Notes: generated by a model from the sequence alone, not told the origin. A stretch of 64,000 bases of DNA from Pseudomonas sp. S04 (GCF_009834545.1 NZ_CP019427.1:3106001-3170000); one strand, 5' to 3'. Shown: positions 9,736-19,306, numbered from the stretch's first letter. Numbers and translations are program-made.

Positions 9736-11384
9736 TGATGAATACTGCCAAACCGCTGCTGGAAATCCGCAACCTGCACATCGAAGGTCACTACGAGGAC
9801 GCCTGGCACCCGTTGATCAAGGGCATCGACCTGACCCTGCAACGGGGCGAGGTGCTGGGCCTGATCGGCGAGTCGGGGGCCGGCAAGTCGACGCTCGGCC
9901 TGGCCGCCATGGGCTACACCCGCGATGGCTGCCGGGTCACTGGCGGATCGCTGCAGTTCGATGGCATCGACCTGTTGGCCGCCAAGCCCGAGACCTTGCG
10001 CAAACTGCGGGGGCTGCGCATCGCCTATGTCGCGCAGAGCGCAGCGGCGTCGTTCAACCCGGCCCATCGCTTGATTGACCAACACGTCGAAACCGCCGTG
10101 CAGAACGCCGGCATCAGCCGCGCGCAAGCCATGGCCGAAGCCGTCGAACTGTATCGGGTGCTGCGCCTGCCCAACCCCGAGCAGATCGGCCAGCGGTATC
10201 CGCACCAGGTCTCCGGTGGCCAGTTGCAGCGGGTCATGACCGCGATGGCGATGGCTTGCCATCCGGACCTGATCATCTTCGACGAACCGACCACGGCCCT
10301 GGACGTCACCACCCAGATTGAGGTGCTGGCGGCGATCCGCGATGCCGTGGCAACGTACGGCAGCGCTGCGATCTACATCAGCCACGACCTGGCGGTGGTG
10401 GCGCAGATGGCCGACCGGATCATGGTGCTGCGCCACGGCAAGCTGGTGGAAGAGGCCCAGACCCGGCAAATGCTCGACGCCCCGCAGCAGGACTACACCA
10501 AGTCGCTGTGGGCGGTGCGCAGTTTTCGCACCGAACCCAAGCCCTTGCCGCAGCAGGAACAGCCGTTGCTGGAATTGCGCAACAGCTGCGCCAGCTACGG
10601 CCAGCACCCGGTACTGCACGACGTATCCCTGAGCCTGTACCGTGGCCAGACGCTGGCGGTGATCGGTGAGTCCGGCAGCGGCAAAAGCTCCACTGCGCGC
10701 TTGATCACCGGCCTGCTGCCACCGACGGCCGGGCAGGTGCTTTACGACGGTCAGCCGCTGCCGGCGGATTTTCGCCAGCGCAGCAAGGAGCAACTGCGCA
10801 AGATCCAGATGATCTACCAGATCCCCGACACGGCGCTCAACCCGCGCCAGCGCATCGTCGACATCATCGGCCGGCCGCTGACGTTTTACCTCGGGCTCAA
10901 GGGCCAGGCCATGCGCGCCCGCGTGGCCGAGTTGCTGGAGATGATCGAACTCGATCCGGCGACCTTCATGGAGCGCCAGCCCCGGGAACTGTCCGGTGGG
11001 CAGAAACAACGGATCTGCATCGCCCGGGCGCTGGCGGCCGATCCGCAACTGATCATTTGCGACGAAGTGACCTCGGCCCTCGACCAACTGGTGGCCGAGG
11101 GTGTACTGAAACTGCTCAACCGTATTCAACAACAGCTCGGCGTCGCCTACCTGTTCATCACCCACGACGTGGCCACGGTGCGGGCGATTGCCGACGAGGT
11201 GCTGGTGATGCAAAGGGGCAGGGTGGTCGACCACGGCTCACGTGATGCCATCTTTACCCCGCCGCACCAGGACTACACCGGGCTGCTGTTTTCATCCGAA
11301 CCGCAAATGGACCCCGACTGGCTCGACCGGTTGCTGGCCACGCGCGCTGCACACCCTTCAACGCCGACGCTTGCAGACGTCTAA
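9735..11384 (+). CDS. ABC transporter ATP-binding protein, DppD-DppF fusion
   Basis: About 549-aa double ATPase. Domain 1 has Walker A GESGAGKST, signature SGGQLQR and Walker B DLIIFDEP; domain 2, from about residue 275, has GESGSGKSS, SGGQKQR and LIICDEV. One chain thus replaces the separate DppD and DppF subunits. Three ATGs are possible (9729, 9735, 9738); AAGGA at 9724-9728 leaves 6 nt before 9735 and none before 9729, so 9735 is preferred. It powers import through the two upstream permeases. Confidence 0.9.
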   Translation: MMNTAKPLLEIRNLHIEGHYEDAWHPLIKGIDLTLQRGEVLGLIGESGAGKSTLGLAAMGYTRDGCRVTGGSLQFDGIDLLAAKPETLRKLRGLRIAYVAQSAAASFNPAHRLIDQHVETAVQNAGISRAQAMAEAVELYRVLRLPNPEQIGQRYPHQVSGGQLQRVMTAMAMACHPDLIIFDEPTTALDVTTQIEVLAAIRDAVATYGSAAIYISHDLAVVAQMADRIMVLRHGKLVEEAQTRQMLDAPQQDYTKSLWAVRSFRTEPKPLPQQEQPLLELRNSCASYGQHPVLHDVSLSLYRGQTLAVIGESGSGKSSTARLITGLLPPTAGQVLYDGQPLPADFRQRSKEQLRKIQMIYQIPDTALNPRQRIVDIIGRPLTFYLGLKGQAMRARVAELLEMIELDPATFMERQPRELSGGQKQRICIARALAADPQLIICDEVTSALDQLVAEGVLKLLNRIQQQLGVAYLFITHDVATVRAIADEVLVMQRGRVVDHGSRDAIFTPPHQDYTGLLFSSEPQMDPDWLDRLLATRAAHPSTPTLADV

Positions 11385-11393
11385 GGAATCATC

Positions 11394-12107
11394 ATGAAAG
11401 TATTGATCGTCCACGCTCACCCCGAACCGAACTCCTTCACCGCGGCCCTGCGTGACCAGGCCGTGACCACCCTCAAGGCCCAGGGCCACGAGGTGCAGGT
11501 CAGCGACCTGTACGCGATGAACTGGAATCCGGTCGCCAGCAGCCAGGACTTTTCCTCGCGGGAAAACCCCGATTACCTGGTCTACGCCCTGGAACAACGC
11601 CTGGGGGTCAAGAGCCAATCCCTGGCCGCGGACATCCAGGGCGAGCTGGACAAGCTGTTGTGGGCCGACTTGCTGATCCTCAACTTCCCGATCTTCTGGT
11701 TCTCCGCCCCGGCCATGCTCAAGGGCTGGATCGATCGGGTGCTGGTGTCGGGCATTTGCTATGGCGGCAAGCGTTTTTACGATCAGGGTGGGTTGGCCGG
11801 GAAGAAGGCGCTGGTGACGGTGACCTTGGGGGGGCGTGAGCACATGTTCGGCGACGGTGCGATTCACGGCCCGCTGGAAGACATGCTGCGGCCGATCCTG
11901 CGCGGGACCTTGGCCTACGTTGGGTTTGATGTGCTGGAGCCGTTTGTCGCCTGGCACGTGCCTTATATCAGCGATGAGGCGCGCCAGACGTTTCTGGTGG
12001 AGTACGACCAGCGCCTGCAGCACCTGGCGGATGAACAGCCCCTGGTGTTCCCGCGACTGGCCCAGTTTGACGAGCAGTTGTATCCGCGGCCCCCAACCAT
12101 GGCCTGA
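11394..12107 (+). CDS. NAD(P)H quinone oxidoreductase, flavodoxin-2 fold
   Basis: 237-aa Flavodoxin_2 protein (NQO1/MdaB/KefF group). The N-terminal VLIVHAHPEPNSFTAAL is the FMN/FAD phosphate loop, with FPIFWFSAPAMLKGWIDRV for flavin and quinone contact and a late TLGGREHMFG segment. It would reduce quinones by two electrons in the cytosol. It begins 9 nt after the ATPase stop, so it is the last gene of the operon. A quinone reductase also neighbours aruH in P. aeruginosa (from memory), which fits the context. Physiological substrate unknown. Confidence 0.85.
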   Translation: MKVLIVHAHPEPNSFTAALRDQAVTTLKAQGHEVQVSDLYAMNWNPVASSQDFSSRENPDYLVYALEQRLGVKSQSLAADIQGELDKLLWADLLILNFPIFWFSAPAMLKGWIDRVLVSGICYGGKRFYDQGGLAGKKALVTVTLGGREHMFGDGAIHGPLEDMLRPILRGTLAYVGFDVLEPFVAWHVPYISDEARQTFLVEYDQRLQHLADEQPLVFPRLAQFDEQLYPRPPTMA

Positions 12108-12120
12108 CCAGCCACCGGCC

Positions 12121-12134
12121 TTGATCGGGATCAA
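12121..12134. promoter_or_regulatory. Anr/FNR box upstream of the universal stress gene
   Basis: TTGATCGGGATCAA is an exact match to the TTGAT-N4-ATCAA consensus, centred about 75 nt before the ATG of the tandem Usp gene. Anr is the oxygen-responsive activator of pseudomonads and is known to drive several usp genes, so oxygen-limited induction is expected. Confidence 0.8.
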
Positions 12135-12201
12135 TACGCTAAACCCCCACGGGTGCAGTCTTGGGTCAATACTGAACATAACTTCATCCGAGAATCCGAC
12201 C

Positions 12202-13092
12202 ATGAGCCAGTACCAACGCCTGCTGCTGATCATCAACCCGGCCCTGCGCCAGTCGCCGGCCATCCAGCAGGCGGGTGCGCTGGCCGGGGCCAGCGGTGCG
12301 AGCCTGCACATCGTCGGGCTGATCAAGTCCCTGGGCATCCTTTCCCTGCTGGAGGGCGATGACTGGGCCAGCGCACGGGCCAGCTATCTGCAGGAACAGG
12401 ACCTCTGGCTCCAGGCGCAAGCCCATCAATTGCGAGTCAGCGGGGTTGAGGTCACGGCCTACACCACGTGGTCCGAAGACGTCAGGAGCGACATCCTGCA
12501 GCACGTCAGCGAACTGCAACCGGACCTGCTGATCAAGCAAGTGCAGCAGGAACCGTTGCTCAAGCGCACCTTCTTCACCCCGATGGACTGGCACCTGCTG
12601 CGCTATTGCCCGGTGCCGACCTACCTGGTGGGCGACCAGGCCCAGGCCTTGCCGCGCAAGATCGTTGCGGCCATCGACAGCGCCAATGATCAGCCACAGA
12701 ATCAAAAGCTCAACGAGCGGATCCTCAAGCAGGCCGAACGCCTGGCGTTGCAATGCGATGCCGAACTGCACCTGGTCACAGCCTGTGACATAACCGCCGA
12801 TTTTCTGGGTGACCTGGGCGCCGCCGGGTTGGCGTTGAGCGACTTGACCCGGCAATTGCGCCAGGACCTGGAAAACGCCTTCCTCAATACCGCCGAGCAT
12901 TTTGGCGTAGCGCCGGAGCACCGGCACTTCATCAAGGGTGATCCAGTCCAGGTGCTGGCCGAATTCGCCCATCAGAACCAGGTCGATGTACTGGTGCTGG
13001 GGCGCAATCAGTCGCGAGGCCTGGAAAAACTCATCGGCAGCACCACCGAGCATCTGCTGTACCAGGCGTCCTGCAGCGTGCTGGCAGTCTGA
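12202..13092 (+). CDS. Tandem-domain universal stress protein (UspE type)
   Basis: 296-aa protein with two Usp domains (about residues 1-150 and 151-296). The second half has the recognisable end VDVLVLGRNQSRGLEKLIGST...SCSVLAV, with G-x2-G-like nucleotide-binding spacing; the first half is more degenerate. UspE-type proteins aid survival under stress and anaerobiosis. The start at ATG 12202 is set by the MSQYQRLLLIINP onset; the longer open frame upstream runs through the quinone reductase gene. It is monocistronic with its own Anr box. Confidence 0.88.
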   Translation: MSQYQRLLLIINPALRQSPAIQQAGALAGASGASLHIVGLIKSLGILSLLEGDDWASARASYLQEQDLWLQAQAHQLRVSGVEVTAYTTWSEDVRSDILQHVSELQPDLLIKQVQQEPLLKRTFFTPMDWHLLRYCPVPTYLVGDQAQALPRKIVAAIDSANDQPQNQKLNERILKQAERLALQCDAELHLVTACDITADFLGDLGAAGLALSDLTRQLRQDLENAFLNTAEHFGVAPEHRHFIKGDPVQVLAEFAHQNQVDVLVLGRNQSRGLEKLIGSTTEHLLYQASCSVLAV

Positions 13093-13103
13093 CGGATATC
13101 CCT

Positions 13104-13220
13104 GTAGCCGCTGTCGAAGGCTGCGTTGGGTTGCGCAGCGACCCCCGGCGGATGTATTGCCGAGTTGAATGAACGTCGTGCGGCCGTTGACGCAGCCTCG
13201 CGCTGCTCGACAGCTGCTAC
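13104..13220. repeat. Imperfect inverted REP pair
   Basis: GTAGCCGCTGTCGA...AGGCTGCGT at 13104-13126 is the reverse complement of 13190-13220 apart from one substitution and an 8-nt deletion in the left arm. The GTAG-CAGCTGTCGAGC core is a common Pseudomonas REP. It fills most of the gap between the usp gene and the polyamine-binding protein gene. The rest of the gap (13221-13343) should hold the promoter of the latter. Confidence 0.75.
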
Positions 13221-13343
13221 GGTTCTGCGTTTGGGGGGCGGGCGTCCACCCCCATTCGGGGTATGGTGCCGTTGCGTTAATCCGCCAATAGTAAGCACGT
13301 CCGCTCATCCAGAGCCGAGTCTGCTTATAAGGTGGAATGTGCA

Positions 13344-14447
13344 ATGCGCAAGGCACTACACGTGTTTTCCAGTCTGTTGCTAGCTCCCTTGTCCTGGGCG
13401 GTGCATGCCGCCGAGGTGAACGATGCCCACACGCTGCGGCTGTACAACTGGGCGGACTACATCGGTGAAAGGACCCTGGCCGACTTTGAACAGGCCACGG
13501 GGATCAAGGTCATCTACGACACCTTCGATGCCTACGAGACGGTGCAGGCCAAGCTGCTCACCGGCCACTCCGGTTACGACCTGGTGGTGCTCAATGCCTC
13601 CCTGGTGCCGCCGCTGATCAAGGCCAAGGTGTTCCAACCCCTGGACAAGCAGCAACTGCCGGGTTGGAGCAACCTGGACCCCAAGGTGCTGCAGGACCTG
13701 CAGGGCTACGATCCCGGTGTGGCCTATTCGGCGCCCTACACCTGGGGCAGCAATGGCGTGACCTACAACGTCGACATGATCAAGGCCCGCATGCCCGATG
13801 CCCCTATCGGTTCGCTGGCGATGATCTTCGATCCCAAGATTGTCTCGCGCTTCGCCGACTGCGGCGTGACCCTGATCGATGCGCCCACCGAAGTCATCCC
13901 CCTGGCATTGACCTACCTGGGCCGTGACCCCCGCAGCGCCGCGCCGGCCGACCTCAAGGCCGCCCAGGACCTGTTGCTGTCGGTGCGACCCTACATCAAG
14001 AAATTCGACTCGGTGAACTACCTCACCAGCCTGCCCAATGGCGATGTCTGCATGGCGATGACCTGGTCCGGCGATTACGCCACCGCCCAGGCCCGGGCGG
14101 AGGAGGCCAAGCTGAAGATCAACCTGGCGTACTTCGTGCCCAAGGAAGGCTCGCTGATCTGGTTCGACAATATGTACATCCCCAGTGACGCGCCCCACGT
14201 GGCCAACGCCCACAAGTTCCTCCAGTACCTGTTGCAACCCCAGGTAATGGCCGACGTCAGCAACTACATCCACTACGCCAACAGCAACCAGGCCGCCACC
14301 GCGTTGCTGCAGCCCGAGGTGCGTGACAACCAGGCGATCTACCCCGACGCGGCCACGCGTGCGCGGCTGTTTGCGCAGAAGACCCAGGATGCCAAGGACA
14401 TGCGCGCCATCACTCGGGTCTGGAGCACGGTAAAGACCGGGCTCTGA
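13344..14447 (+). CDS. Polyamine-type periplasmic binding protein (PotF/SpuD family)
   Basis: 367-aa SBP_bac_8/PotF-like protein with a Sec signal (MRKALHVFSSLLLAPLSWAVHA, cut near residue 22) and the family N-terminus LRLYNWADYIGERTL, then AYETVQAKLLTGHSGYD and PYTWGSNGVTYNVD. PotF-family proteins bind putrescine or spermidine. The start is ATG 13344, with AAGGTGG at 13329-13335; a GTG at 13332 is in frame but lies within that ribosome site. No ATPase or permease is linked, so it must use a distant importer or act as a sensor. The next gene is a class III transaminase. Confidence 0.87.
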   Translation: MRKALHVFSSLLLAPLSWAVHAAEVNDAHTLRLYNWADYIGERTLADFEQATGIKVIYDTFDAYETVQAKLLTGHSGYDLVVLNASLVPPLIKAKVFQPLDKQQLPGWSNLDPKVLQDLQGYDPGVAYSAPYTWGSNGVTYNVDMIKARMPDAPIGSLAMIFDPKIVSRFADCGVTLIDAPTEVIPLALTYLGRDPRSAAPADLKAAQDLLLSVRPYIKKFDSVNYLTSLPNGDVCMAMTWSGDYATAQARAEEAKLKINLAYFVPKEGSLIWFDNMYIPSDAPHVANAHKFLQYLLQPQVMADVSNYIHYANSNQAATALLQPEVRDNQAIYPDAATRARLFAQKTQDAKDMRAITRVWSTVKTGL

Positions 14448-14514
14448 GTCAGTGTCGGCTCGCTCCCACCTTGATTATCCCAGCTGATTGATCATCACCT
14501 TCGAGACCTTTGCC

Positions 14515-15933
14515 ATGACCACACCCAACACCGAGTTCTTCAACCAGTTCGATAACGCCCAACTGGTCAAGGCCGACAAGGCCCACCACATGCACGGCTA
14601 CCACGTGTTCGATGAGCACCGGCAAAACGGCGCGCTGAACATCGTCGCCGGCGACGGCGCGTATATCTACGACAGTGAAGGCCAGCGCTTTCTCGATGCG
14701 GTGGGCGGCATGTGGTGCACCAACATCGGCCTGGGCCGCGAGGAAATGGCCCTGGCGATTGCCGATCAGGTCCGGCAACTGGCGTACGCCAATCCGTTCT
14801 CCGACATGGCCAATGCGGTGGCAATCGAGCTTTGCGAAAAACTTGCCAGCCTGGCTCCCGGCGATCTCGACCACGTGTTCCTCACCACCGGTGGTTCGAC
14901 TGCGGTCGACACCGCCTATCGACTGATCCAGTACTACCAGAACTGCCGTGGCAAACCGCAGAAGAAACACATCATTGCCCGCTACAACGCCTATCACGGC
15001 TCGACCTGCCTGACGATGTCGATCGGCAACAAGGCTGCTGACCGGGTGCCGGAATTCGATTACGCCCATGAGTTGATCCACCACGTCTCCAACCCCAACC
15101 CGTACCGCGCCCCGGATGGCATGGACGAGGCGCAGTTCCTCGAATTCCTGGTCCAGGAGTTCGAAGACAAGATCCACAGCATCGGTGCCGACCGGGTCGC
15201 GGCGTTTTTTGCCGAGCCGATCATGGGCTCCGGCGGGGTGATCATTCCCCCTGAAGGTTATCTGCAGCGCATGTGGCAGGTGTGCCAGGCCCACGACATC
15301 CTGTTTGTCGCCGATGAAGTGGTGACCTCGTTCGGCCGCCTGGGCAAGTGGTTCGCCTCCAGCGAGCTGTTCGGCGTGCAGCCGGACATCATCACCACCG
15401 CCAAAGGCCTGACCTCGGCCTACCTGCCGCTGGGGGCGTGCATTTTCTCGACGCGGATCTGGGACGTGATCGCCGAGCCCGGCCAAGGGCGCTGCTTCAC
15501 CCACGGTTTCACCTACAGTGGCCATCCGGTGTGCTGCACCGCGGCGCTGAAGAACATCGAGATCATCGAGCGCGAGAACCTGCTGGCCCACGTGCAGGAG
15601 GTGGGCAGCTACCTGGAACAACGCCTGGCAACCCTGCGTGGTTTGCCGCTGGTGGGCGATGTGCGCTGCGAGAAACTCATGGCCTGCGTCGAGTTCGTGG
15701 CCGACAAGGCCAGCAAGGCGCTGTTTGCCGACGAGGTCAACATCGGCGAGCGGATTCATCTGCGGGCCCAGGCCAAGGGGTTGCTGGTGCGGCCGATCAT
15801 GCACCTGAATGTAATGTCGCCGCCGCTGATCATCACCCATGCCCAGGTCGACGAAATCGTCGAGACCCTGCGCGCGTGCATCCTCGAGGTCGCCGCCGAA
15901 CTCCAGGCCCTGGACCTGTACGCCGGGCGATGA
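14515..15933 (+). CDS. Class III aminotransferase (polyamine/omega-amino acid:pyruvate type)
   Basis: 472-aa PLP enzyme of normal length. The PLP lysine is in [16 protein letters not shown], the PLP aspartate in [16 protein letters not shown], with [13 protein letters not shown] for phosphate binding and [10 protein letters not shown]. Relatives include SpuC putrescine-pyruvate aminotransferase and GABA or beta-alanine transaminases. Lying 67 nt after a polyamine-binding protein, it probably deaminates a diamine or an omega-amino acid; the exact substrate cannot be read from sequence. ATG 14515 is chosen; a TTG at 14488 would add nine atypical residues. Confidence 0.85.
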   Translation: MTTPNTEFFNQFDNAQLVKADKAHHMHGYHVFDEHRQNGALNIVAGDGAYIYDSEGQRFLDAVGGMWCTNIGLGREEMALAIADQVRQLAYANPFSDMANAVAIELCEKLASLAPGDLDHVFLTTGGSTAVDTAYRLIQYYQNCRGKPQKKHIIARYNAYHGSTCLTMSIGNKAADRVPEFDYAHELIHHVSNPNPYRAPDGMDEAQFLEFLVQEFEDKIHSIGADRVAAFFAEPIMGSGGVIIPPEGYLQRMWQVCQAHDILFVADEVVTSFGRLGKWFASSELFGVQPDIITTAKGLTSAYLPLGACIFSTRIWDVIAEPGQGRCFTHGFTYSGHPVCCTAALKNIEIIERENLLAHVQEVGSYLEQRLATLRGLPLVGDVRCEKLMACVEFVADKASKALFADEVNIGERIHLRAQAKGLLVRPIMHLNVMSPPLIITHAQVDEIVETLRACILEVAAELQALDLYAGR

Positions 15934-15986
15934 GCAGCCGCGGCCTGCCTATGCGCGGTCCTGGCTCACCGGCTAGACTGCGCGGC

Positions 15987-16838
15987 ATGAGCAAAGCCCA
16001 GGACCACACACTGATCGCCATGCCCTGGCGTGCCCTGCATCAATGGCACGCCGGGCTGGCGCACGCCTTTACCCGGATCGATACGGCGGATGCGTTGCGC
16101 TGCCTGGCGCAGGCCTTGGGACACCTGGTGTCGGTGGAATCGGTGATGATCAGCCTGGAGCGCAAGGACCAGCCACCCCAATCCTTGTACCTGCAAGGCA
16201 TTCCCGAGCAGTACCGGGAGTCGGTGATCGAACGCTATTTCTCCGGCGGTTACCTGCTCGACCCGTTCTGCCTGGCGGTGGAGCAGGGCCTGGCGGAAGG
16301 CTTCTATCACCTGGAAGAAATCGCCCCGGACGACTTTTTCGACAGCGACTACTACAAGGCCTACTACCTCAAGGGCGGTTGTTCGGAAGACAGTTATTTC
16401 ATTGTCGATGTCGGCAATCAGAGCAAGGTGTCCCTGAGCCTGTTCCAGGGCTTTGGCGGCCAGGCCTTGAGCACCGGGCAACTGGACCTGCTGCGCGCAG
16501 TCGAGCCTATGGTCCGCCAGTTCATCCGCCAGTTTGCCCAGTGCAACCGGCTGATCACCCAACAGGAGGCGGTAGCTGCACCTGCGACGGTCGATCTCAA
16601 ACCGAGTATCCAGCACGCCTTCGAGCATTTCGGTTGTGAGGTGCTGACCGAGCGTGAGCGTGAAGTGGCGCACATGGTGCTGCGCGGCCACTCGGTCAAG
16701 TCGACGGCCAACGAACTGCGGATCGCCGCAGAAACCGTGCGCATGCACCGCAAGAACCTGTACCTGAAGTTGGCGATCAACTCCCAGTCCGAGTTGTTTG
16801 CGCTGTTCATCGAGTGGCTGCGCCAAGACCGCATCTGA
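15987..16838 (+). CDS. LuxR-type helix-turn-helix transcriptional regulator
   Basis: 283-aa protein with a C-terminal LuxR/GerE HTH at about residues 218-278 (LTEREREVAHMVLRGHSVKSTANEL...TVRMHRKNLYLKL). The N-terminal ~200 residues are not an obvious autoinducer domain: the invariant W/Y/D pattern of acyl-homoserine-lactone receptors is not evident. It starts 53 nt after the transaminase on the same strand and probably regulates that gene pair. Start ATG 15987 is used; ATG 16020 is an alternative. Confidence 0.8.
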   Translation: MSKAQDHTLIAMPWRALHQWHAGLAHAFTRIDTADALRCLAQALGHLVSVESVMISLERKDQPPQSLYLQGIPEQYRESVIERYFSGGYLLDPFCLAVEQGLAEGFYHLEEIAPDDFFDSDYYKAYYLKGGCSEDSYFIVDVGNQSKVSLSLFQGFGGQALSTGQLDLLRAVEPMVRQFIRQFAQCNRLITQQEAVAAPATVDLKPSIQHAFEHFGCEVLTEREREVAHMVLRGHSVKSTANELRIAAETVRMHRKNLYLKLAINSQSELFALFIEWLRQDRI

Positions 16839-16847
16839 CCAGGTGGT

Positions 16848-17219
16848 TTAACTTTTAATCAGTACTCTGACTTCACCGTGCTTATCCACGACGCCGGTTA
16901 TTTTTTTGGTTAGCGTGTAGCTACCACCATCGTCATTGCTGTTTTTATCATCGAGCTCAACGGTGATTTGTTCTCCCGGCGCGTAGCCCTCTGTTTTTAT
17001 AAGAAGCCCTGATACATCTCCACTGGGCAGGTTTTGGATTTCGGCAGAAAAATCGCTGTTCATCCACTGCGCTGAAATGATTTTTTTAGCATCCGTGTCA
17101 GGTGCTGTTTTCACCGTTTCAGCGGTGGCCGGGATCAGGTCGGGATAAATGACACTGCTACAGCCTGCTGTTAGCACGCTGAGTAAGAAAATCATTGTGG
17201 GCCACTGCAATGTGTTCAT
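16848..17219 (-). CDS. Small predicted lipoprotein
   Basis: 123-aa protein, family not recognised. The N-terminus is a lipoprotein signal: hydrophobic IFLLSVL followed by lipobox LTAGC with C20 as lipidation site; +2 is serine, which would favour outer-membrane sorting. The mature part is polar and beta-rich, with an acidic DDKNSNDDGG stretch. Base composition is visibly more AT-rich than the flanking genes. It lies 4 nt downstream of the TPR gene and is convergent with the LuxR gene. Role unknown; an envelope function paired with the TPR protein is the simplest guess. Confidence 0.7.
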   Translation of the reverse strand: MNTLQWPTMIFLLSVLTAGCSSVIYPDLIPATAETVKTAPDTDAKKIISAQWMNSDFSAEIQNLPSGDVSGLLIKTEGYAPGEQITVELDDKNSNDDGGSYTLTKKITGVVDKHGEVRVLIKS

Positions 17220-17223
17220 TTTT

Positions 17224-18738
17224 CTACGCTGGCCTCACAGGGGCATCGGTCATGCGGACCAAGGTATCGATTATCTTGCGCATGTTTTCAAACACCTCAT
17301 CCTGGGCGTCAGCAGCGGCTTTGAATTTCCCAGGTTCGGGAAATTTCCCCCCAAGTGAGTGTGGCGCGGCCCAGCTCTGTATTGCCCGGTACTCGGAACC
17401 GATGCTGAAATAGAAATAGAGTTGGTAGAAGAGCCAACCGCGATCGTTGGGGTAACGCTGTGCGAACTTGGCCATTTGTCGTTGCGCCTCGATGTAGGAG
17501 GCCAGGGTTTTTTCGTCCAACCCTCGGTCATCGTAAAACCTGGCCATAGTTTCGTGGCTGGCGACCAAGTCCATCTGCCACTGCGCATTGCTCGGCTCCA
17601 CTTGAATCAGCCGGGTTCGTATTGCCAAGGCTTGGGCATAATGAGCCAGCACTTCTGCCTCTAGTTTTGCGCCTGGCCCATTGTTGTCGTTTTTAATCGC
17701 TGCAAAATCCATGTGCGCCACTGCAAGTTCGCGTTGCCATTGGTTGTTGCCAGGGTCCAAGGCAGCCAAATCCTGGTACAAGCCAAATTGATCGGTCACG
17801 GCGTCACGTGCTGCTGCCCATTTCCCCCGCATTACCAGGGCTTCGCCGATCTTGCCGAAGGTCACTGCCAACTCGCGGACGAACAGTGGATTGGTTTCAT
17901 TGCTCCTGAGCACTTTTATACGTATTGCCAAGGCCTCATGGTATTCAGCGGGCAAGGTGCCGGTCATTGAATTCACCCGGTCCGCAATTTCCTCGTAGGT
18001 TGCCGCGAGATCGCGTTGCAACTGCTGGTTACCAGGCGCTGACTTTGCCAGGCGCAGCAGAATATCCAGGGCCGGCTGATAGTAGGCCCTGACTTCTTCG
18101 ACCCCCATATGGCCCGGGTTGGTTCTTGTGTAGTTCACCGCGAGTGCTTGTTGCCACTTGCTGTTGTTGGGCTGCAAGGCGACCAGTTGTTGGTAAACGA
18201 TACGGGCCCTGGTGAAGTAACGTCGGGCAGCGTCACGGTAGCTCCAGAGTATTTGCTCCGAGTCTGCTGCCGCGCCAGGTTCCAGGCGTTGCACCTTGGG
18301 CATGAGCTTACTGGTGTATGGGTGGGCCTTCAGGTTGTTCCGGGCCAGCTCCAGAGCGGCCCGGTAACCGGCGTTGTAAGGGAATGGTTGCCTCGCCCTC
18401 AGGGTTTGCAGGTCACCCATGCGATCCAGCGCCACGGCCAGCGCATACTGTGCATCGGTATCACGCGGATGTTGTTCGGCGTAGGTGGATGCCGCAATCA
18501 CCTGCGTATTAGCGCGCTGCAATTCGGTGTTTGTCTGAAAAACCTGTTCATCCCCAAGATTGCTCGGTTGAGCGCTGGCAAACGCTGCCGTCGTCAACAA
18601 GCCAAGTAGCATTGTTGCCATGAAAAGAGACTGCTGCCATTTGCGCAAAGCGCAGGCTGATTGACCAATAGGCAGGCGAAATGGGCCTTCTAGTGCGGGC
18701 AAAAGATACGGGTTATTCGCTTTTGTCTTGAAATTCAT
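17224..18738 (-). CDS. TPR-repeat protein with N-terminal membrane/signal segment
   Basis: 504-aa protein. A hydrophobic segment at about residues 39-56 (FMATMLLGLLTTAAFASAQ) acts as signal or anchor, followed by a series of roughly 40-50-residue helical repeats with recurring 'N..WQ..LA..Y...' phrases (SKWQQALAVNYTRT, NQQLQRDLAATYEE, NQWQRELAVAHMDF, NAQWQMDLVASHETM), typical of degenerate TPR units. It probably scaffolds protein contacts in the periplasm. ATG 18738 is preferred over the upstream ATG 18780 because GGAAG precedes it by 9 nt. It is co-transcribed with the lipoprotein. No specific family recognised. Confidence 0.75.
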   Translation of the reverse strand: MNFKTKANNPYLLPALEGPFRLPIGQSACALRKWQQSLFMATMLLGLLTTAAFASAQPSNLGDEQVFQTNTELQRANTQVIAASTYAEQHPRDTDAQYALAVALDRMGDLQTLRARQPFPYNAGYRAALELARNNLKAHPYTSKLMPKVQRLEPGAAADSEQILWSYRDAARRYFTRARIVYQQLVALQPNNSKWQQALAVNYTRTNPGHMGVEEVRAYYQPALDILLRLAKSAPGNQQLQRDLAATYEEIADRVNSMTGTLPAEYHEALAIRIKVLRSNETNPLFVRELAVTFGKIGEALVMRGKWAAARDAVTDQFGLYQDLAALDPGNNQWQRELAVAHMDFAAIKNDNNGPGAKLEAEVLAHYAQALAIRTRLIQVEPSNAQWQMDLVASHETMARFYDDRGLDEKTLASYIEAQRQMAKFAQRYPNDRGWLFYQLYFYFSIGSEYRAIQSWAAPHSLGGKFPEPGKFKAAADAQDEVFENMRKIIDTLVRMTDAPVRPA

Positions 18739-19033
18739 CTTGATGCTTCCGTGCAAATAACTCGCAATCCTATGGGTCACACTAAATTAGCTCATTTCCC
18801 ACGCACATTGGGGAAGGGGCAGCCCAACCTGATCTCAAGGCTTGACGATTCGAGGTTATTAACTATGATTAATCTTTGATCGCAATGATGCATTACGATT
18901 CATGATGTGGCCCGGCACGACAAAGGCGAGGACAAGCAATTGATGACTCGCTTCAACCAGGCATGACGCTGCGCCGCGCCACTGGCGGCCAAGTGCCCAA
19001 AAAATAGCATTTCGCTGCATTGGAGTAATGATC
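18739..19033. promoter_or_regulatory. Divergent intergenic region between TPR gene and toxin-antitoxin pair
   Basis: 295 nt without a credible ORF. It must hold the promoters of the TPR/lipoprotein pair (leftward) and the antitoxin (rightward). It is AT-richer than the surroundings; a GGGAAGGG octamer lies at 18811-18818. No clear palindromic operator was seen. Confidence 0.4.
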
Positions 19034-19306
19034 ATGGTTACTACCGCCAAGACCCGATCCGTCACGGCTCATGTCCCTGTGCAACTGGCTGAGAAGGTCG
19101 ATTTGATGGCTGAGCGCCTTGAGCGCTCCAAGAACTGGATCGTCAAACAGGCCCTTTCTGCCTGGATTGACCAAGAAGAAGAACGCAGTCGCCTGACCCG
19201 AGAGGCCTTGGCTGATGTGGACGCCGGCCGGGTAATTGACCACCAGGCTGTCCAGGCTTGGGCCGACAGCCTGAGTACAGAATCCCCGCTGCCAGTGCCG
19301 CGCTGA
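19034..19306 (+). CDS. CopG/ribbon-helix-helix antitoxin (ParD-like)
   Basis: 90-aa protein. The N-terminal RHH fold is suggested by SVTAHVPVQLAEKVDLMAERLERSKNWIVKQALSAWI (residues 8-44), followed by an acidic, helical tail (EALADVDAGRVIDHQAVQAWADSL) of the kind that wraps the toxin. GGAG at 19022-19025 lies 8 nt before ATG 19034 and only 2 nt before ATG 19028, which decides the start. The stop overlaps the toxin ATG (TGATG), the usual coupling in type II modules. The antitoxin would also repress its own promoter. Confidence 0.88.
   Translation: MVTTAKTRSVTAHVPVQLAEKVDLMAERLERSKNWIVKQALSAWIDQEEERSRLTREALADVDAGRVIDHQAVQAWADSLSTESPLPVPR

Noticed and set aside
9564..11234. 556-codon minus-strand open frame across the double ATPase
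   Set aside because: Antisense shadow; the plus strand has two complete Walker/signature sets.
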